A DNA stretch of 64,000 nucleotides from Nigrospora sphaerica (GCA_018287875.1 JAGVVL010000001.1:5084001-5148000), one strand, 5' to 3'. Counted from the first letter of the stretch, positions 1-14,000 are shown. A program made the numbers and translations. Notes: generated from the letters alone by a model not told the origin.

Positions 1-3000
1 TTTCGACGACTCTGCAACTGGGAACGCACCGCCGCCACGAAAGATGCGGCGAAACAGCTGCATAATACAGGACTCCGAGGATGAATGGGCGACTCCGGAT
101 AGTCACCGCTCGGTCGTTATATCTATCCCTTCCACCTCCCGCGAACGGGAGCGGAGTGAGTCCACAACGAGCCGCTCACAAGACGAAGCTCCAGCTATCA
201 TGGCTCCTCGTACGCCTTCCAAACTACACACGCCCTCGAAAAGCTTAACGGTCACGCATTCCCCTTCGCTCCGACCTCTCCCAAGTTCGCTACAAAATGC
301 AGCCAAAGCAGGACTTGGTGAGGATGTCGCCTCTACGGCTTCCCAGCCATTATCCTCAAGCCAGTCTGTTCCTGCGCTGAGCGAAGACGCCAAGGATCGG
401 ATACTGAAATCCTTCTTGTCCGCACCCGTGGAGACCACCGAGAAGAAACGGGCGTTGCTGGAAGAGAAACTACAGCAGAACCGTGCGGCTTTTCGTGACG
501 CCCTCAGCAAGGGACAACATGAGCGGAACAGCATCCTGAGGCAAGAAAAAGACCGGATCACACGACAGCAGTCTGCTCTCAATACTCTTGCGGTCGTGCA
601 CCAAAAATATCGCCAGACGAGCCACGTCAAGGAAGAATTGTTGTCCCAAGCGATGGAGGCTTACGACCAGAACCTGGATGATGCAGAAATTCAAACCAAG
701 TTAAGCAAAGCCCATGCCGATCTGGCTGAGCAAGAAGCCACCCTGGTTGAAACCCTGCTACGCGCCGGTATCAACGACGTCGGCCTCTTTGAACAAAAAT
801 GCCAACAGGATCCCCCGACTGCACATGTCAGCCGGTCTGAGTTTGTCGTGCAAGCCACGCAGCTGGACTCCAGCTTCCCTTCACGAGCGGTGTCTGGCGG
901 TTCTAACTTCGGCGGCAACAGTCAGGTTATCATGCAAACCCAGATGCCCCAGCGACCTCCCAACAGCTCCCAGGCAGGGCAAGATGCGTGGTCTTTTGGG
1001 CGCTCAGGTGGACAGGGGAATGAAAATCACAGACGTGGCGCGGCCTCGCGGGTAGCCACACAAGCCGAGCTCGATTCGATCATTGACGAGGATATGATCG
1101 ATGAATTTGACGAGGCTATGTTGACTTTCGATCCTCCATCCGAAGTCTACAACCCACCGGCCCAGCCTATGCCTGACCCGCCAACGGCGAGGTCTCGTAC
1201 CAGTATCCGCCAGGGGCCTTCACTTCGGGCCCCGGCCTTCATCAGCGACGATGATGACGACGATGCCGATATGCTGGCCATGGCGCAGGACTTCGAGCTC
1301 AACCAATCGTCCCTGGAAAGCAAATCACGCAACTCGGGTCGGGTCGCACTGTCAGAAATGTCTGGCAACAATAACAGTCACAGGAAAAAGTGTCCAGACA
1401 AACGAGCCTCGGATGCATCCCCAAGGGCTCAAATCCCTGGGCATCTTATGAAACATCCCTGGTCGCCAGATGTAAGACGGGCACTGAAGGATCGTTTTCG
1501 TATGGCAGGCTTCCGCCAGAACCAATTAGAGGCGATCAACACAACCCTCGGTGGCCGAGACGCATTCATATTAATGCCAACCGGTGGTGGAAAGTCCCTT
1601 TGCTACCAGCTACCAGCCGTGATCAAAAGTGGGAAGACCCAGGGTGTCACGATTGTTGTGTCCCCTCTCATCAGTTTGATGCAGGACCAGGTCGACCATC
1701 TCAAGGCGCTCAACATCCAGGCGGTGGCCTTCAACGGCGAGTGCCCCACGACCTACCGGAACACGGTGCTTGACTATCTCAAAGGCCCCAACGCGGATCA
1801 TTATATTGACCTCCTTTACGTGACCCCGGAGATGATCAAGAACAGCAATGCCTTCAACAATGCCCTCAATGCCCTGCACAGGAACCGGAAACTTGCCCGT
1901 CTCGTCATTGACGAGGCGCATTGCGTGAGCCAATGGGGCCACGACTTTCGACCGGACTACAAAGAGCTCGGCTCTTTTCGTCGCAGCTTCCCACAGGTAC
2001 CAGTCATGGCCCTAACGGCGACGGCAACGCGGAATGTCATTGTGGATATAAAACACAACCTGGGCATCGACAATTGTCAGGTCTTCACACAGAGCTTCAA
2101 CCGGACGAACCTCTTCTATGAAGTACGGAGGAAGGAGAAGAACACCATCGGTGAGATCGCGGACCTGATCAACAGCCAATACGCCGGGAAAACGGGCATC
2201 GTGTACACGTTGTCGCGGAAGAGCACAGAATCAACGGCGAAGAAGCTCCGGGAACACGGCATTGCGGCTCATCATTACCACGCCTCGATCGAGTCGGCAG
2301 AAAAGGCCAAAATCCAGCGAGACTGGCAGGCGGGCCATATCAAAGTGGTTGTCGCTACTATTGCTTTTGGCATGGGCATCGACAAAGCCGACGTGCGATT
2401 CGTCATCCACCTGTCGCTTCCAAAGAGCCTCGAGGGATACTACCAAGAAACCGGCCGTGCTGGACGAGACGGAAAGCCGTCACACTGCTACCTTTTTTTC
2501 ACCTTTGGCGACGTGACGCAGCTGCGTATGATGATCAACAAGGGAGAGGGCTCCCAGCAGCAGAAGCAGCGCCAGCGCGACATGCTAGCCTCAATGGTGG
2601 CCTTTGCCGACAACCAAAGCGATTGCCGACGCGTCGAGATCCTGAGGTACTTTGGAGAAACCTTCACCAAGGAGAAGTGTGCAAAGTCTTGCGATAACTG
2701 TCAAAGTGATGCCACTTTCGAATCTCAAGACTTGACGGGCATTGCTGTGGCAGCTTTGAAGCTGATAAAGATCTCCAAGAAACTCACGCTCAACCAATGC
2801 ACCGAAATGCTGATGGGACATCAACGGAAAAAGCATGAATATACCTTGGAGGCCGGTGGCCAGCCTTACTATGGGATCGCCAAGAACCACCCAAAGCATG
2901 TAGTTCACCGTGTCCTTGACAAATTACACGCGGAAGGGGCTTTGGACGAGGATAACGTTGTCCGACGCGGGTCGGACATGGCGATCCAATACTTTGTGGT

Positions 3001-4237
3001 AAGAGAGCTTTGCTAATGAGGATTATATGTCGATCGTCAGCTAAAATTTCACTCCTAGCTGGGGCATGCCTGCAAAGCCTTCATGGACGGGTGGAAGAGG
3101 CTCATGTTGACCGTTCAAGTTAGGGGCAGTGGCGGTCAGCTGAGCACGGCATCAAAGGCGAAGAAGAAAGCACCCAACTCTGCAGAGACGGCCAATGTAG
3201 ACGTCCGCATGCCACCACCCTCTACTATCATATCTTCACCCCTAGCCAGCAGCAAATCAAAGAGCCGGGCCAAAGGCAAGGGCAAAGCTTTGAGCTACGC
3301 CATGTCTGACGTCGAAGAGAGCGACGGGGACCAAGAAATACACGAGAACGGCTACGCCAAAGACGGGTTCGTTGTCGACTCAGAAGACTCGGACGAAAAC
3401 GGGTTTGAAGAAAGGCCGCTCCGGCCCAACCGGGCTCGCCAAGCCCAACCACTGGGGCCGCCAATCTCGCGAGACGTCCAAGCTACTGCCGAAAACGATG
3501 CCCACCAGTTCATGGTTGAGGACTTTGAATCAGAAGCAAGCCGGATGGCGGAAGAAATCAAGAACTACCAGAACCTTCAGCGGCCCATTTTCTCCCTCCA
3601 GAACATCCGCGATATGGCGTTGAAGTGGACATTGACTCTAGACGACATGAAGAGGATCCCCAACATTGACGCAGCGAAGGTCGAAAGTTATGGTAAAACG
3701 TTTCTGCCCCTCATCAAGAAGTTTCATGATCAGTATAAAGAGATGATGGGACCGGCTGCTGCCGAGCACAGCATCATCGACCTCGTCTCTTCTGACGAAG
3801 AAATGATGGATGTCGAGTTTGGGGACGAGTCAGACGAGGCGGGTGAGAACTCGAGGTTCTTTGGCGACCCCGAACCACAGCCTCGGCCTCAGCCTCAGCG
3901 TTCGGCCGACGTGGTTGCTTTTCATTCCAACCTGGACGACATGATGAAGAACTCGCAGGCCTCGTCGTCCCGCACGAGGTCCTCGCCCGGGCCCAAGGGA
4001 CGCGGTGGCAAGGCTTTTGGCCGGGGCAAGAAGTCGTACCCGCGCCGAAGCTCCGGCGGCTATGCCAAGGGAGGCAGAAGCTCGGCCGGCATCGCCAAGA
4101 AGAAGGCAGCCAGCAGAAGACAGCCCAACAGCTCGGTGCGGCCGGCCTCGAGCTCGTTCCCGCCAGGCCGAAGTGGGCATGGCGGAGGCCGGGGCGGCAG
4201 TGGCGGCGGCGGCGGTATCGGACTTATGCCGCTTTGA
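1..4237 (+). CDS. SGS1: RecQ DNA helicase, Sgs1/BLM type (5' partial)
   Basis: ATP-dependent 3'-5' helicase that resolves recombination intermediates and protects replication forks; the orthologues are Sgs1, QDE-3 and MusN. Exons: up to 2998 and 3059-4237, with a 60-nt intron (2999-3058, GTAAGA...TAG, phase 0) that splits the RQC region. The frame is open to the window edge, so the first Met seen (44) need not be the start; about 1,380 residues are visible. Counting from that Met: a disordered acidic N-terminus; Walker A TGGGKS at 513; DEAH box at 623; the GYYQETGRAGRDG motif; zinc-binding cysteines in the RQC region (CRRVE...CAKSCDNC); an HRDC domain near 1150-1215; and a basic Gly/Arg/Ser-rich tail. 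The HRDC domain and long N-terminus set it apart from the shorter fungal RecQ paralogue. It is convergent with PRE4. Confidence 0.95.
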
Positions 4238-4998
4238 ACCGAGCGCGGGGGGAGGCTCCATGAAAGGGGCTTATTGCGCCCAACAGGAACGTGCTTTGGC
4301 GGCAGGAGTGACATGGCATGGCTCGGCGTATCGCTTTGGCTCATGACTTACGCGAGCGATCGAGTGGAGATAGAGCATTGACTTGGCATGGCGTTCATGG
4401 ATGGTGTTCCATTGGGCAGGACTATATACCTCATGTGACAGACGGTAGTGGTCACAGGGGGGCACGAGAGACGACTTCCTATACACTTGCAGAATAGAGT
4501 CATGTGCGCCGCCTGTGGCACAAGCCCACCGGTGCGGGAGGCCGCACCATTCAAGAGTACCCAGCTTGCAAGCGAATCCGAAGTCGTATTTCCTAGGCCG
4601 TCGTCCTCGGTACGCATATAGCTAGCTAAGGCCCCCATTACAAATGCAACCCACGTGGCTTCTTGACTCGCCTGTACATATCTAGGAGGCCCGTCATGGG
4701 CCACCGGCTCCCCACGAGGCGAGGGATGTTAACAACTTTCGGCAGCTTGAAGGCACATTGAGAGGGGAGAGCAGCGCCTGGACAATATGGGGGGAGCCAT
4801 GGGCAGGTTACCATCCCTCGCCAGAAGCCGTCTGCATCCCATGTCAATGCGGAGGAAGGGGGGGAGAGGGGAAGTGGTGATCGTAACGTGGCATCTTTAT
4901 TGCGCCGGTTGCGCCTTCCTTGGCCCAAAGAGTGAGGCCATGTTTATATCGTACAAAATGCCCACGAACCGGGACCGAAGTGGGGGAGGGGAACCAGT
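4238..4998. other. Convergent intergenic stretch (SGS1 / PRE4 3' flanks)
   Basis: This stretch lies between two stop codons that face each other, so it should hold the two 3' UTRs. Open frames here are short and overlap on both strands, with no recognisable motif. I see no RNA gene. Confidence 0.6.
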
Positions 4999-5862
4999 CT
5001 AGACAGTCTGGGTACCGTAGCCCTTAATGCGGTCGGCAAAGGCCCAGCTCTGGTTCTCGAGCTTCTCGTTCTCCTTCAGATCGATGCCGGCCTTGGTGAC
5101 GACGGCGATGCTGTACTTGTCCATGCTGCGGGCGTCGCGGTAGAAGAGGACCTTCATACACTCCTTGACGACGTCGACGGCCTGCTCTTGGGTGAGCTTG
5201 GCGGCGGACTCCTCGTCGGGGGCGTAGCGGCGCATGATGGGCTGGGCGAGGACGCTGCCGAAGCCCGTCGCCAGCGAGGGGCTCGTAAAGGTGGTGCCGA
5301 GCAGGTCGGTGGCGGCGAGGAAGGGCTTGTCCTCGTCGTCGAGGCCGGCGACGAGGAGGTGGTTCCAGAGTGGGTCGAACTTGGAGCGGCGGTGATACAT
5401 GAGCTTGGCGAGGTACTTGTGCAGGTTGCGGGCGTTGAGCGAGTGGCCGGCGTCGGAGCGGTAGGCCTCGTCGATGGCCAGCTCCGTCAGGTGGCGGTCG
5501 AGGTACTGCATGTCCGAGACGTCGCCGCCGAAGCCGACGACCGAGGTGCCGGCGAAGGGGCGCAGGCGCTTAACGTCGGTGAAGCGGGCGAGCGAGCCGT
5601 ACGAGGCCAGGTTGTCGGCGGCGATGACGACGCCGTCCTTGAACTTGAGGGCCACGACCGAGGTGCCCGTCACGATGGGCTGTTGCGTGCGCTGCGTGGG
5701 GCCGTTGGCCTGCATGTACGAGCCATCGTAGGCTCCGTAGACATCATCCCTGGGCTGTTTGCGGACAGTGAGTGCAAGGGTCTGGGGTCAGCGGGTGCAC
5801 CTTCTCGGTTGACTACAGGGCGCTCGACTCACACGACCCCAGGCTTGCGGGCGGTGATCCAT
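4999..5862 (-). CDS. PRE4: 20S proteasome subunit beta type 7 (Pre4/PSMB4)
   Basis: Structural beta7 subunit of the 20S core particle, in the cytosol and nucleus. Exons: 5833-5862 (first ten codons, ending ..AWGR) and 4999-5754; the intron 5755-5832 (78 nt) has a GTGAGT donor and CAG acceptor. The product is 261 aa, normal for the family. The mature domain begins after the propeptide at the TGTSV motif. Pre4-typical features are ADNLASYGSLARF, the YRRSK/H-like MYHRRSKFDPLWN stretch, SLATGFG, VLFYRDARS and the C-terminal IKGYGTQ. Members of this subunit class are catalytically inactive and their tail clamps the neighbouring beta ring. The start at 5862 adds the conserved MDH..GRPRDDVYG leader, which the downstream Met at 5715 would lack. 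Confidence 0.95.
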
Positions 5863-6306
5863 AACGGGCGGCGCGGCGATGCGGATGGACCGGAGGATGG
5901 ACAGAGGGGCCGGAGCGGGGGGGGTATGGTGGACGTCGGGGGGGTTGCCGGCGGTGTCGTTTGTGGTTTGTTAGGGGGAAGGATGGGATGCTGGCAGCTG
6001 GACGGGCGGCGCTGGAAGTGCGTGCCACAGATAGAAGTTCCAGGTGGGGGGCGGCGGCGGTTGACAATGAGACTCCGGGGGGCAACGATGGGGCCAGCGG
6101 CTCACGATCACGTCGCAGAGAGTTAACGATGCTTGGCGCGGGTGCTCAATCTGCAGAGTAGCCTCTTGCTCGTCAGTTGAAACTGGAGGCGAAGACACTC
6201 TATCGGGAGCGACCTGAATTGGCGAGGGGACGCTCCGACGTCGTCACGGTTCTGCCTTGTTGGAGCTTGGGCCAACACGGCTGTCAGCTCGACGGTTGAC
6301 TGGGTT

Positions 6307-6350
6307 GCTACTGCTGCTACTGCTGCTACTGCTGCTGCTGCTGCTCCTGC
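6307..6350. repeat. CTG/CTA trinucleotide microsatellite
   Basis: An imperfect run of about 14 CTG units interrupted by CTA and CTC, some 450 nt upstream of the PRE4 start codon (CAG on the gene's strand). It is not in a supported coding frame. Confidence 0.85.
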
Positions 6351-6436
6351 CAAAGAGGGACCTGACTTCCACGGGCCTGGAGAGTGAGAGAGGTAAGGGT
6401 AGAGTACTACATGAGGTGAGTACCTCAAGTATCTAG

Positions 6437-6458
6437 CTACCTACCTACCAAGGTAGGT
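6437..6458. repeat. TACC/GGTA inverted tetranucleotide repeat
   Basis: Three TACC-type units are followed by the inverse GGTAGGT, so the segment could form a small hairpin. Similar short TACC or GGTA runs recur in other intergenic segments of this window (for example 6766-6780, 9490-9503, 20,542-20,570 and 30,658-30,680) but not inside coding exons. Confidence 0.6.
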
Positions 6459-9400
6459 GTCATCCATGCCTATAACGATATGTATTTATCTCCTTCTTCC
6501 AACCTATCTCGCATCACTTTCAACAGGCCGATTCGACTATACCCACGCGATGGACCCAAAGTACTTATACGGCGTTTCTAGTCATATGTATCCGTCTGAT
6601 TGAGGATATAGGCGATAGGCGTAACGTAGACCGGTAAGTTTAATATACCCAGACAGGTGTCCAAGTATACTATGGCATCTCGTAAGGACCCCGCGCAGTC
6701 TATCATCGCCGAATAAGTAACCCGTGGCAGGTCCACATTGCGTTGGCGTTGCGAAACCTACTTACATAGGTAGGTACCTATGCCCTCGATTGGGGGAAGC
6801 GCTCCACCGTCGAGACGTTTCGAGTCGTTGTCTGGCCGGAATGGTTGCTTTTTTGACAAAAAGACGTGATTGACGGAAACCACCTTGTACCAAATGAACA
6901 AACCCCTACCGAGATTATGTCCCAGGTACGCAGGGGCCTGCCGAAGAAGGAAGAAAGAATCAAAAGAGCGCGAGAGCGGAATGGAGTCTGTTGTCGGCCG
7001 GACGAGGAAGGACAGCTTGGGGAAAGCGGCCGTGTACAAGTACGCACTAATAGAAGGTAGCCACGAGAACCTCTTTGCCTCCCACGCCGCTTCCCACCTC
7101 CAGCTATCCATTGCTTATAGCAAAGTTCGGCCCCACCGGAGACTACGGTTGTGCATGGGGATGCCAACGGGGATAAAATACAGTCCCCGGCTTCACTCGC
7201 TCTCCATAGTGCCGACACGCACTCGAGATCCAAGGAGCAGCAGTAGCCTCGTCGGCACCGAAAGTCGTTAGGTTGGATGGTGGGAGGCGGACGGGGTTTT
7301 GGGCGTTGGAACGCGTGATACCAAACACTGGCACATAGCATGTTTGGGTAGCACGCGAGGAGGCACTCCAGAGGCTGGCCGGCTCCCTCCGGAAGCACTT
7401 GTTGATCTTCCCCGCCCGGCGAGTAATGGCCACGGCGGCACCCACGAGATTCGGCGGCCTTCATGGCCTTACGCGACAAGCATGAGGTGATTAACTTCAC
7501 CTGGTTGGCCCGGCGAGACCTGGGAAGAATACCGGACCGGGGCCCAGGCTTGCGCATCACGCAAGGCCGGCGGGAGGTTTGTGGCTCTGGGCACGTCATG
7601 ACCACCCCCATGATGGCCCATGTTGGCCCATCTCGCCCATGCTGGCGGGGGGAGTCGTCCATGGAGAGTGCCCGGCTCGTTCGCTGGCTGGGCCGTCTAC
7701 CACCAGCCCCGGCCCGTGGGTAGCAAGGGTAAGTGACAGGCGGCGCTTCTCAAGCACTCGTCCTGCATGGACGGGCTTGGGCCCGGGCGTGTGTGGTGGT
7801 GCAATCAGGTCTCAGGCCTCCCTCAGTCGTCTTGCTCTACCTCGTAGGCCGCTTTGTGTCGGGTCGCGAGGGGCCATGTGAGTGGCTGGGGCGCCTGAGC
7901 CCGGTCCCAGTCTAAGGAGGAGCCGGTGTTGCGTCGCCAGCGAATGCCTACATGCTGGAACATGGGTATCGGGCTCTCTGTTTTCCATGCCAAGTACGGA
8001 GTACTTGCGTAACTACAAGTACTTCAGGTATTGGGCCGTAGGTCGGCCGTAGGGGCCGTCTTCGTTTTCGCCTCGCGAGAGGAGGTGCTCTGGTGCAGCA
8101 GATCGCTTGATAAAAGTGCGTAAGAGGCAAGTAAGCCCCCCATGGACGTATCCGTACGTGATCGCGGCACCCCGGCCGACAGAAAAGTAGGTCGGTCGCA
8201 ACATCGAGGACCGAGACCCGATGGTGCTTGCGGCCAATCCATTCAACCGTAATTTCGCATCCGGAATAGAGTTTGTTGGCTAGCGTCACGGAGGAACCCT
8301 CCCTGTGTTATACAATGTTCGCAACATGGATGGCCGATAGATACCCGCCCGGGGGGGACACACGCAAAGAGAAAGAGAGAGAAGGGGGGGAGAGAGGGCC
8401 GCTCTCCCATTATCATGGACTCAGGGCTCCGGACACGGACCATCCTCACCAGATGGATACTAGTTGTATGCCTACCTTACCTCCAACCCAGGCCTCGATG
8501 CTGGGAAGCTGAGCTGGCTCTGGCTGGGAGCTATAGAAAGTGTTCTGCCCTTGGTACGGGTTAAGGTGAGTGTGCGAAGGTAGGGAAAAGAAGAGGGTCA
8601 GCTCGGACACACCCAGCAAGGATCCATGCCCGTGCAGATCGTCGCATTTCCCGGGGCCGCTACCCCGGTCATTTATTTGTTCCCAGATTCGCGCCCTGGC
8701 ATAAACCAGGCTGGATCTGGTGCCTCTGTCCCTTTGGCTCCTCTGCCCGCCCGCGGACATAAACCAAAGCCGGCCCCTACTTATGTCAGTACCTACCCAG
8801 ATTAGCCTAACGCGGGTGAGTGCCTTTGGTTATCCCTGTCCTGTGTCACGATGTGGGATTGTACAGTGACCTCGATGGGTGTTGCTCTCCACGGGCAGGG
8901 CTAGGTATCCATGATGTGTGAAAATGCTGTTGCGCCTAACCCGGCATACTACACATACATACCCAACCAAAAGGCATGTCTAAAGCCTCAGGCCTGCCCG
9001 AGTTTACAAAGTGCACGAGTCGAAAGCATCGAGGATTGATGCTCTCTCCGTTCAGGCCGTCTTCCCTCCCAAGAGCAGAGCATCTTTTGGGGCTTCCCGT
9101 CACGTGTCTCTTGTGAGTAGCTCAGTAGGCATTTCTGGGTATCCATCGATCCATGAATACGTTGCCCGCCCCGGTACTGTTACAGGTCGGTCCGTTTTGC
9201 CGCAAGAAAATTGACAGACACAGGCAGGCCGTTCGTTGTTGCCGTCCTCAACAAACCACTTGGGCCCTGGTCGTCAGAAGTTCCCATCGTGACTTGACAC
9301 TGTCGTGAAGTGTAGATAAAGAGAGCGGATAGTCATGCGCTTGGCGCCAGAAGCCTCCCATTGCACGCTGTCGAACCCAAATGGGGCAGTAACGTAACTT

Positions 9401-11012
9401 AAAGACAGGCGGCCAGACCAAGCCTGCGGTGGGCGGCGTACGCCTCGCTTCTCACGATATCTTGTGCTTCGGTCGGGTACCGATGGTACATAGGTAGGTA
9501 CGAATAGAAGCATCGATGGGCCATCAGGCAGGATCTCTGGGCCACCCCCATGGAGTCCTTTGGCGGGCTTGGAATGGATGGCGCAAACACATCCCGTGGT
9601 TACAGGGCATAGCTACCTTAGGAAGTACTTTTACCTACATACTTCCCGCAAATACTAGATGCCCCTCGAGCACAGGCAACCTCTGCGGTTCGCAACCGTA
9701 AATTGACCGAAGGTGGTAACCAGGGCTCGCAGGGCTTGTTTCAGGGCCTAACTCCCAGACCTGTCTTGGGGAAAATCACCCTGGGAGCCTGGGCTTGGGA
9801 GGCTACGTGGGTCGTGCTATGCATGCCATGCGCACCCAGGCACTCATTGTAACATGGAAGCTTCCCCCCGTCTTCTGGGTACACACTTACCTCGATCGAA
9901 AACCCAAGCCTACTCGTGGGGAGGATGCATTGTATTCAAGGCCGGGAGCTTCCACAGGGCGGACTGTAAGTTCATGTTATGGAGCAAGGTAGATTACAGC
10001 TTCCTACACATCTTACCTACCTCTTATCCATACTCAGCCCGGCTCCATAAGGGCGGGTGAGTGACTAATGGGGGAGGGACTACGGCCTCCAGTTGCCCAA
10101 TTCATTAGGTACAACCTACTTCCCATCTCTTAGGTACCTCCTTCAGCTCCAAACGCCCGTCCTGAACACGTAGGCCCTCCCCGTATTGCCTCTGCATATG
10201 ACTGCCCCGCGGAGGACCCGTCGGCTGCTTGCTGGATACTTCCCATATCCCTCCGCGCTTTGTCTTGCAATTTGCAACCGCCGTGCGCACATGAAAAAGG
10301 CGAGCGCAATTGAGTTTACTTCGTGCCGATTCATCCCCGGGGTGTGCCATGTCGTCAGGCCGGCCGGCGTGTGGCCGCGTTGCCTTCATTTTAGTGGCGT
10401 GCTGATAACTCAGGTCCCAGCACGACGTCATAGTTCAGTGGATGGGTCAAGCCCTGTACACGGTCCAGCTCGCCTAGGGTAGCTACTATTGACTACGGAG
10501 TACCTTCCGCACAATGAGTGTACAGTACAAGTTATTGGGCAGATGAGGGCAGGACAATTGAAGCTGCGACTTTTCGCGGTTGATAGGAGAGCATTGCTAG
10601 GTCTCCATCTGCCCTGCCACTCCCTCTCCCTCCCGCGCCCCTCCCGGTAGAGCCTCGGTCAAGCAGGAACGTAAAACGACTAGTCGTGATGTGTGTGTCC
10701 ATGTCCGCGAGAGGGGGTGGTGGCCCGGTGGCTCGGAGGCGCATGCTAGAATGTACCTAACTTAGTGTGCTAGGTACCATGTTCCTGTCGGTATACGGAG
10801 CTGGACCTCGACATCCAGGATAATGGGTGCCCATGCCCGCGCCTGCGGTGCCCCCCTCTTCTCTCAACCCCCCCACCCCAAATGCGTCGACATCATTGCA
10901 AGGTTCGGTTGAGTCGCGTTCGCCGTCCTGACTCCCCGTCCACCTTGGGCAGCGCAAAGACAGGGCAGGGCAGGGCAGGGGTGGCTTCCGTGCTACGGGA
11001 GAGGGAAGAAAC

Positions 11013-11031
11013 AAAAAAAAAAAAAAAAAAA
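11013..11031. repeat. Poly-A tract
   Basis: A run of 19 A on the + strand just before the pyrimidine-rich segment. It may be a nucleosome-depleted promoter element or a retroposition tail; no duplicated flank is visible. Confidence 0.8.
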
Positions 11032-14000
11032 GAACCGAGATGTAACTGTACTAGCTAGTGACATGGGCTGCCGGCTTGTGCTAAGGCTAGTGGACAGAGT
11101 TTTTGACCACCACCAAAGCTCTCCTCCACAAGCGACGCACCATTCTTTTCCCACTCACACGCAAACTGGACGGCACCTTGATCGTTCGTGTCTGCTTCGC
11201 TGCTTTCGGTCTCTCTCTTCTCCTCTTCCTCTCTTCTTCTCCTTCTCTCTTCTTGGTAACCCCCGTAATCGATCTGTCCCCCTCCCTGCCGCCGCCTGTT
11301 TGGTGCTACTTGTATTCGTTGTGTGCGTTTGGCAAGAGGCATCCTTTCGTGTGCCGCCAGGTCCTTTCCCCCCCGTGTGTGCGCGCGCGGCCCTATTCCT
11401 TCCGGCAAAGCCGACCTGTCCGCGGGCTTTCCCTCCCCACCGGTCCATTCCAAGGAACACAACGACCTCAGTCCGAGTATTTGATCACAGAACCTCTCGA
11501 TTCCCTGCCAAGTCCAGCTTCGGTACTCGCCTGTGCTCTGCTGCGTTCCTGCGTCTGCAACCCCCGAAAAAAGAAGCTGTTGTTGGGTGCACAAAAAGTA
11601 AGTTCCGCAGTTTTCCTTACAAGTAAGCTGGCTCCATGAGCAATGCAACGATCGAGCCCTCTGCCCGCCAGCTACACGAGAGACGCCGCGCCCGCCGTGC
11701 CCTTAGGGGTGTTGGCGCCATCTGTATAGTTCGAAGCCCACCCGTTGTCGAGGCCGCGCCGGAACGACTGAGCGACCAATGCCGTGCGAGCTAAACCTCG
11801 GCTTGGAATGCGATGAGCTCTTGACCGTCAAAGCTCGGGAGGCGTCGAACGATAATACATGGGGTCTTTCCGACTCTGCCCGGCGACATGTTCGATCCCG
11901 GACTCAGCACCTCAACGGTGCTGCCCCGCCATTTCGTGCCCGCCAAACCAGCTGCGCGTTGGATTCCTTTGCGGAACCTCCCTGGCGGCGATGAGAAGAA
12001 GAGCATCAACGATGGTGGCGGCCATAACGACTACCGGGCTGTTCCCTCGAGTATAGGCCGCATGAGATTTGCGGGCTCTAAACGACAGCACTCCGAATGC
12101 CGCCCAACTTCTTTTGCGCGAGAAAGGACGGCCTCCAAGAAATGCGGAGAGCGAAGAGATCTGGCCCAGTCCTACCCTAGACGCATGTACCTCAGCACTA
12201 TGTTGGCGGTGCTCGTTACAGTTGCGATGCGTACTGCTGGAAGTCCGACCAGCTCACACCTATTCATCGGCTCGAAACACGCTATCACCAACGGTCCACG
12301 TATTCCTGGAAGCCAAATGCGATTGTGCTTTTGGGGGTCGGGGCGCGCAACCTCGGCATAGGACATGCAAACGCGGGCAACTACTGCGAGGTGAATTGAG
12401 CCTCGAAACTACGCTCTCTTGGGGCGTACTGGCCACGACGCGCGACTGCACCTGCGGGCTCTGAGCACCACAGTGTGTAGGTCTACTGCTGCCTACCCGT
12501 CACAACGCGAACGCCTGCGTCGGGGATGCGATTAAGCTGGCTCCGACCAATTCTCGCGGCTTCTGGGCAGGGCCTGGCTCAGGTCAACTCGATATTAGCA
12601 GGACAAGCGTGATGGGTGTGGGATGTCTTGATGGCCGCCACTGCGCCGTTGGCTGGCCCACTGGCCAGCAGGCGCACCGAAAACCTCTGCCATGGTGTAT
12701 CGAGTCTATCCCGTTGGGAACCATATGGCACAGTCGCATACTTGAGCAGCGCCGCATCTCAATTGCATGACGGCTCCAACCGACTGGATCTGGCCCGCGA
12801 GTTCGATTGAACTTGAGTCACACCTCAGAAGGACTGGACCCGTTGCGCAGCCGGCTATCAGGAAAATCACCGTGTCGCGTGTCAGCCCGTGTCGCCCAGG
12901 TTGCATTCAGAGGCTCGATTGTTGCTAACAGCTCTCTCTACCTGTTTACTGTGAGAGGTGTGATTGCTAACGATGCCACGAAATCTAGAAGCTTCCGATA
13001 TTCCATCTAGATCGTTCTCACGACTTGACGTCTCGGTTTCATCGTCTCTGTTAAAGTCTCGCGCTGAATCTTCGATCGTCCGGCAAGCAAAAAGTTTAGA
13101 TCCCGGGTCTGCTGTTCAAATTAAGGCTGCTGGAAAATATTGGCGGCGTCGGCGTTCGTTGCTGGGATTTGCAGATCATCTTCATTGGTAAGCCCAATCC
13201 TGGTCTTTGGTTCTTAATTCGTCGGCGCTTTGCCACACCTTTTCTCCATTCTTGCGGCCAGTGCCGGTGACATGTGCATTTTCACATCCCATTCGCTTTT
13301 GTTCTCTTTACGGATGTCCGGGGCAGCCATGGAGAGGACCAACAGGTTTGCTCTGCGTGACTTGGGTTTGCGTGTTATGATAGCTGTTCAGACAGTATTT
13401 GCCGCCGACCTGAGTTGGCCCAACACCAGTGACTCGATCCTTCCTCGCCACGACTGTTGCTTGGGCAGGCCATGCTAACATAGCCCTTGTGCCACACCAG
13501 CTTCTTCACCGCGCATCTACCACACTTCCAGGTACTCGGGCTCAGTGCTTGGACTGATTTCCCACCAACCTAGCCGTCTGATTTAAACAAACGTTAAGCT
13601 AAGCGCGAATCGACTTGTGGATACGGTATGTACGGACGCCCAGCTATTGTGCCAATGTGTTTTGCGGGGAAGTTGGCAGTGCCGGCAATTGTCCTCCGTC
13701 CACTTTCTGGGGCCACACGCACTTCCGTCTACGATGACTCTCTGACATTGTGCAGTCCTAGTCGAACTGTTACCATACATCCATCCATCACTGTTTGGTG
13801 CGCCTATACCAAGTAAGTGCAGCCCTGGTCTCATTACCCCCTCATGCCCCTTACCATATTGGTGTCGCACCACGGTGCAGTTTCTTTCTACAGTGCCGCA
13901 TGCTTTCGGCATTCGACGCATCTTGTTGCCATGCATGACAATGGGTGGGCGGTGTATGGTGAGAGCATTGGTTCCGGAGATGCCCAGCAACTGCGTGCCT

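Noticed and set aside
5188..6126. 312-codon + strand frame opposite PRE4
   Set aside because: Antisense of the proteasome gene running into its promoter, with no motif.
6778..7662. 294-codon minus strand frame in the gene-free stretch
   Set aside because: The longest frame there, but Pro/Arg/Ser/Cys-rich and without domains or hydrophobic pattern; overlapping frames on the other strand look the same.
9112..9190. tRNA-like A box (TAGCTCAGTAGGC)
   Set aside because: No matching B box, acceptor stem or T arm follows at the needed distance.
11888..12361. 157-codon + strand frame (LSTSTVLPRHFVPAK...)
   Set aside because: The start is somewhat protein-like, but no family, splice signals or upstream continuation could be found.
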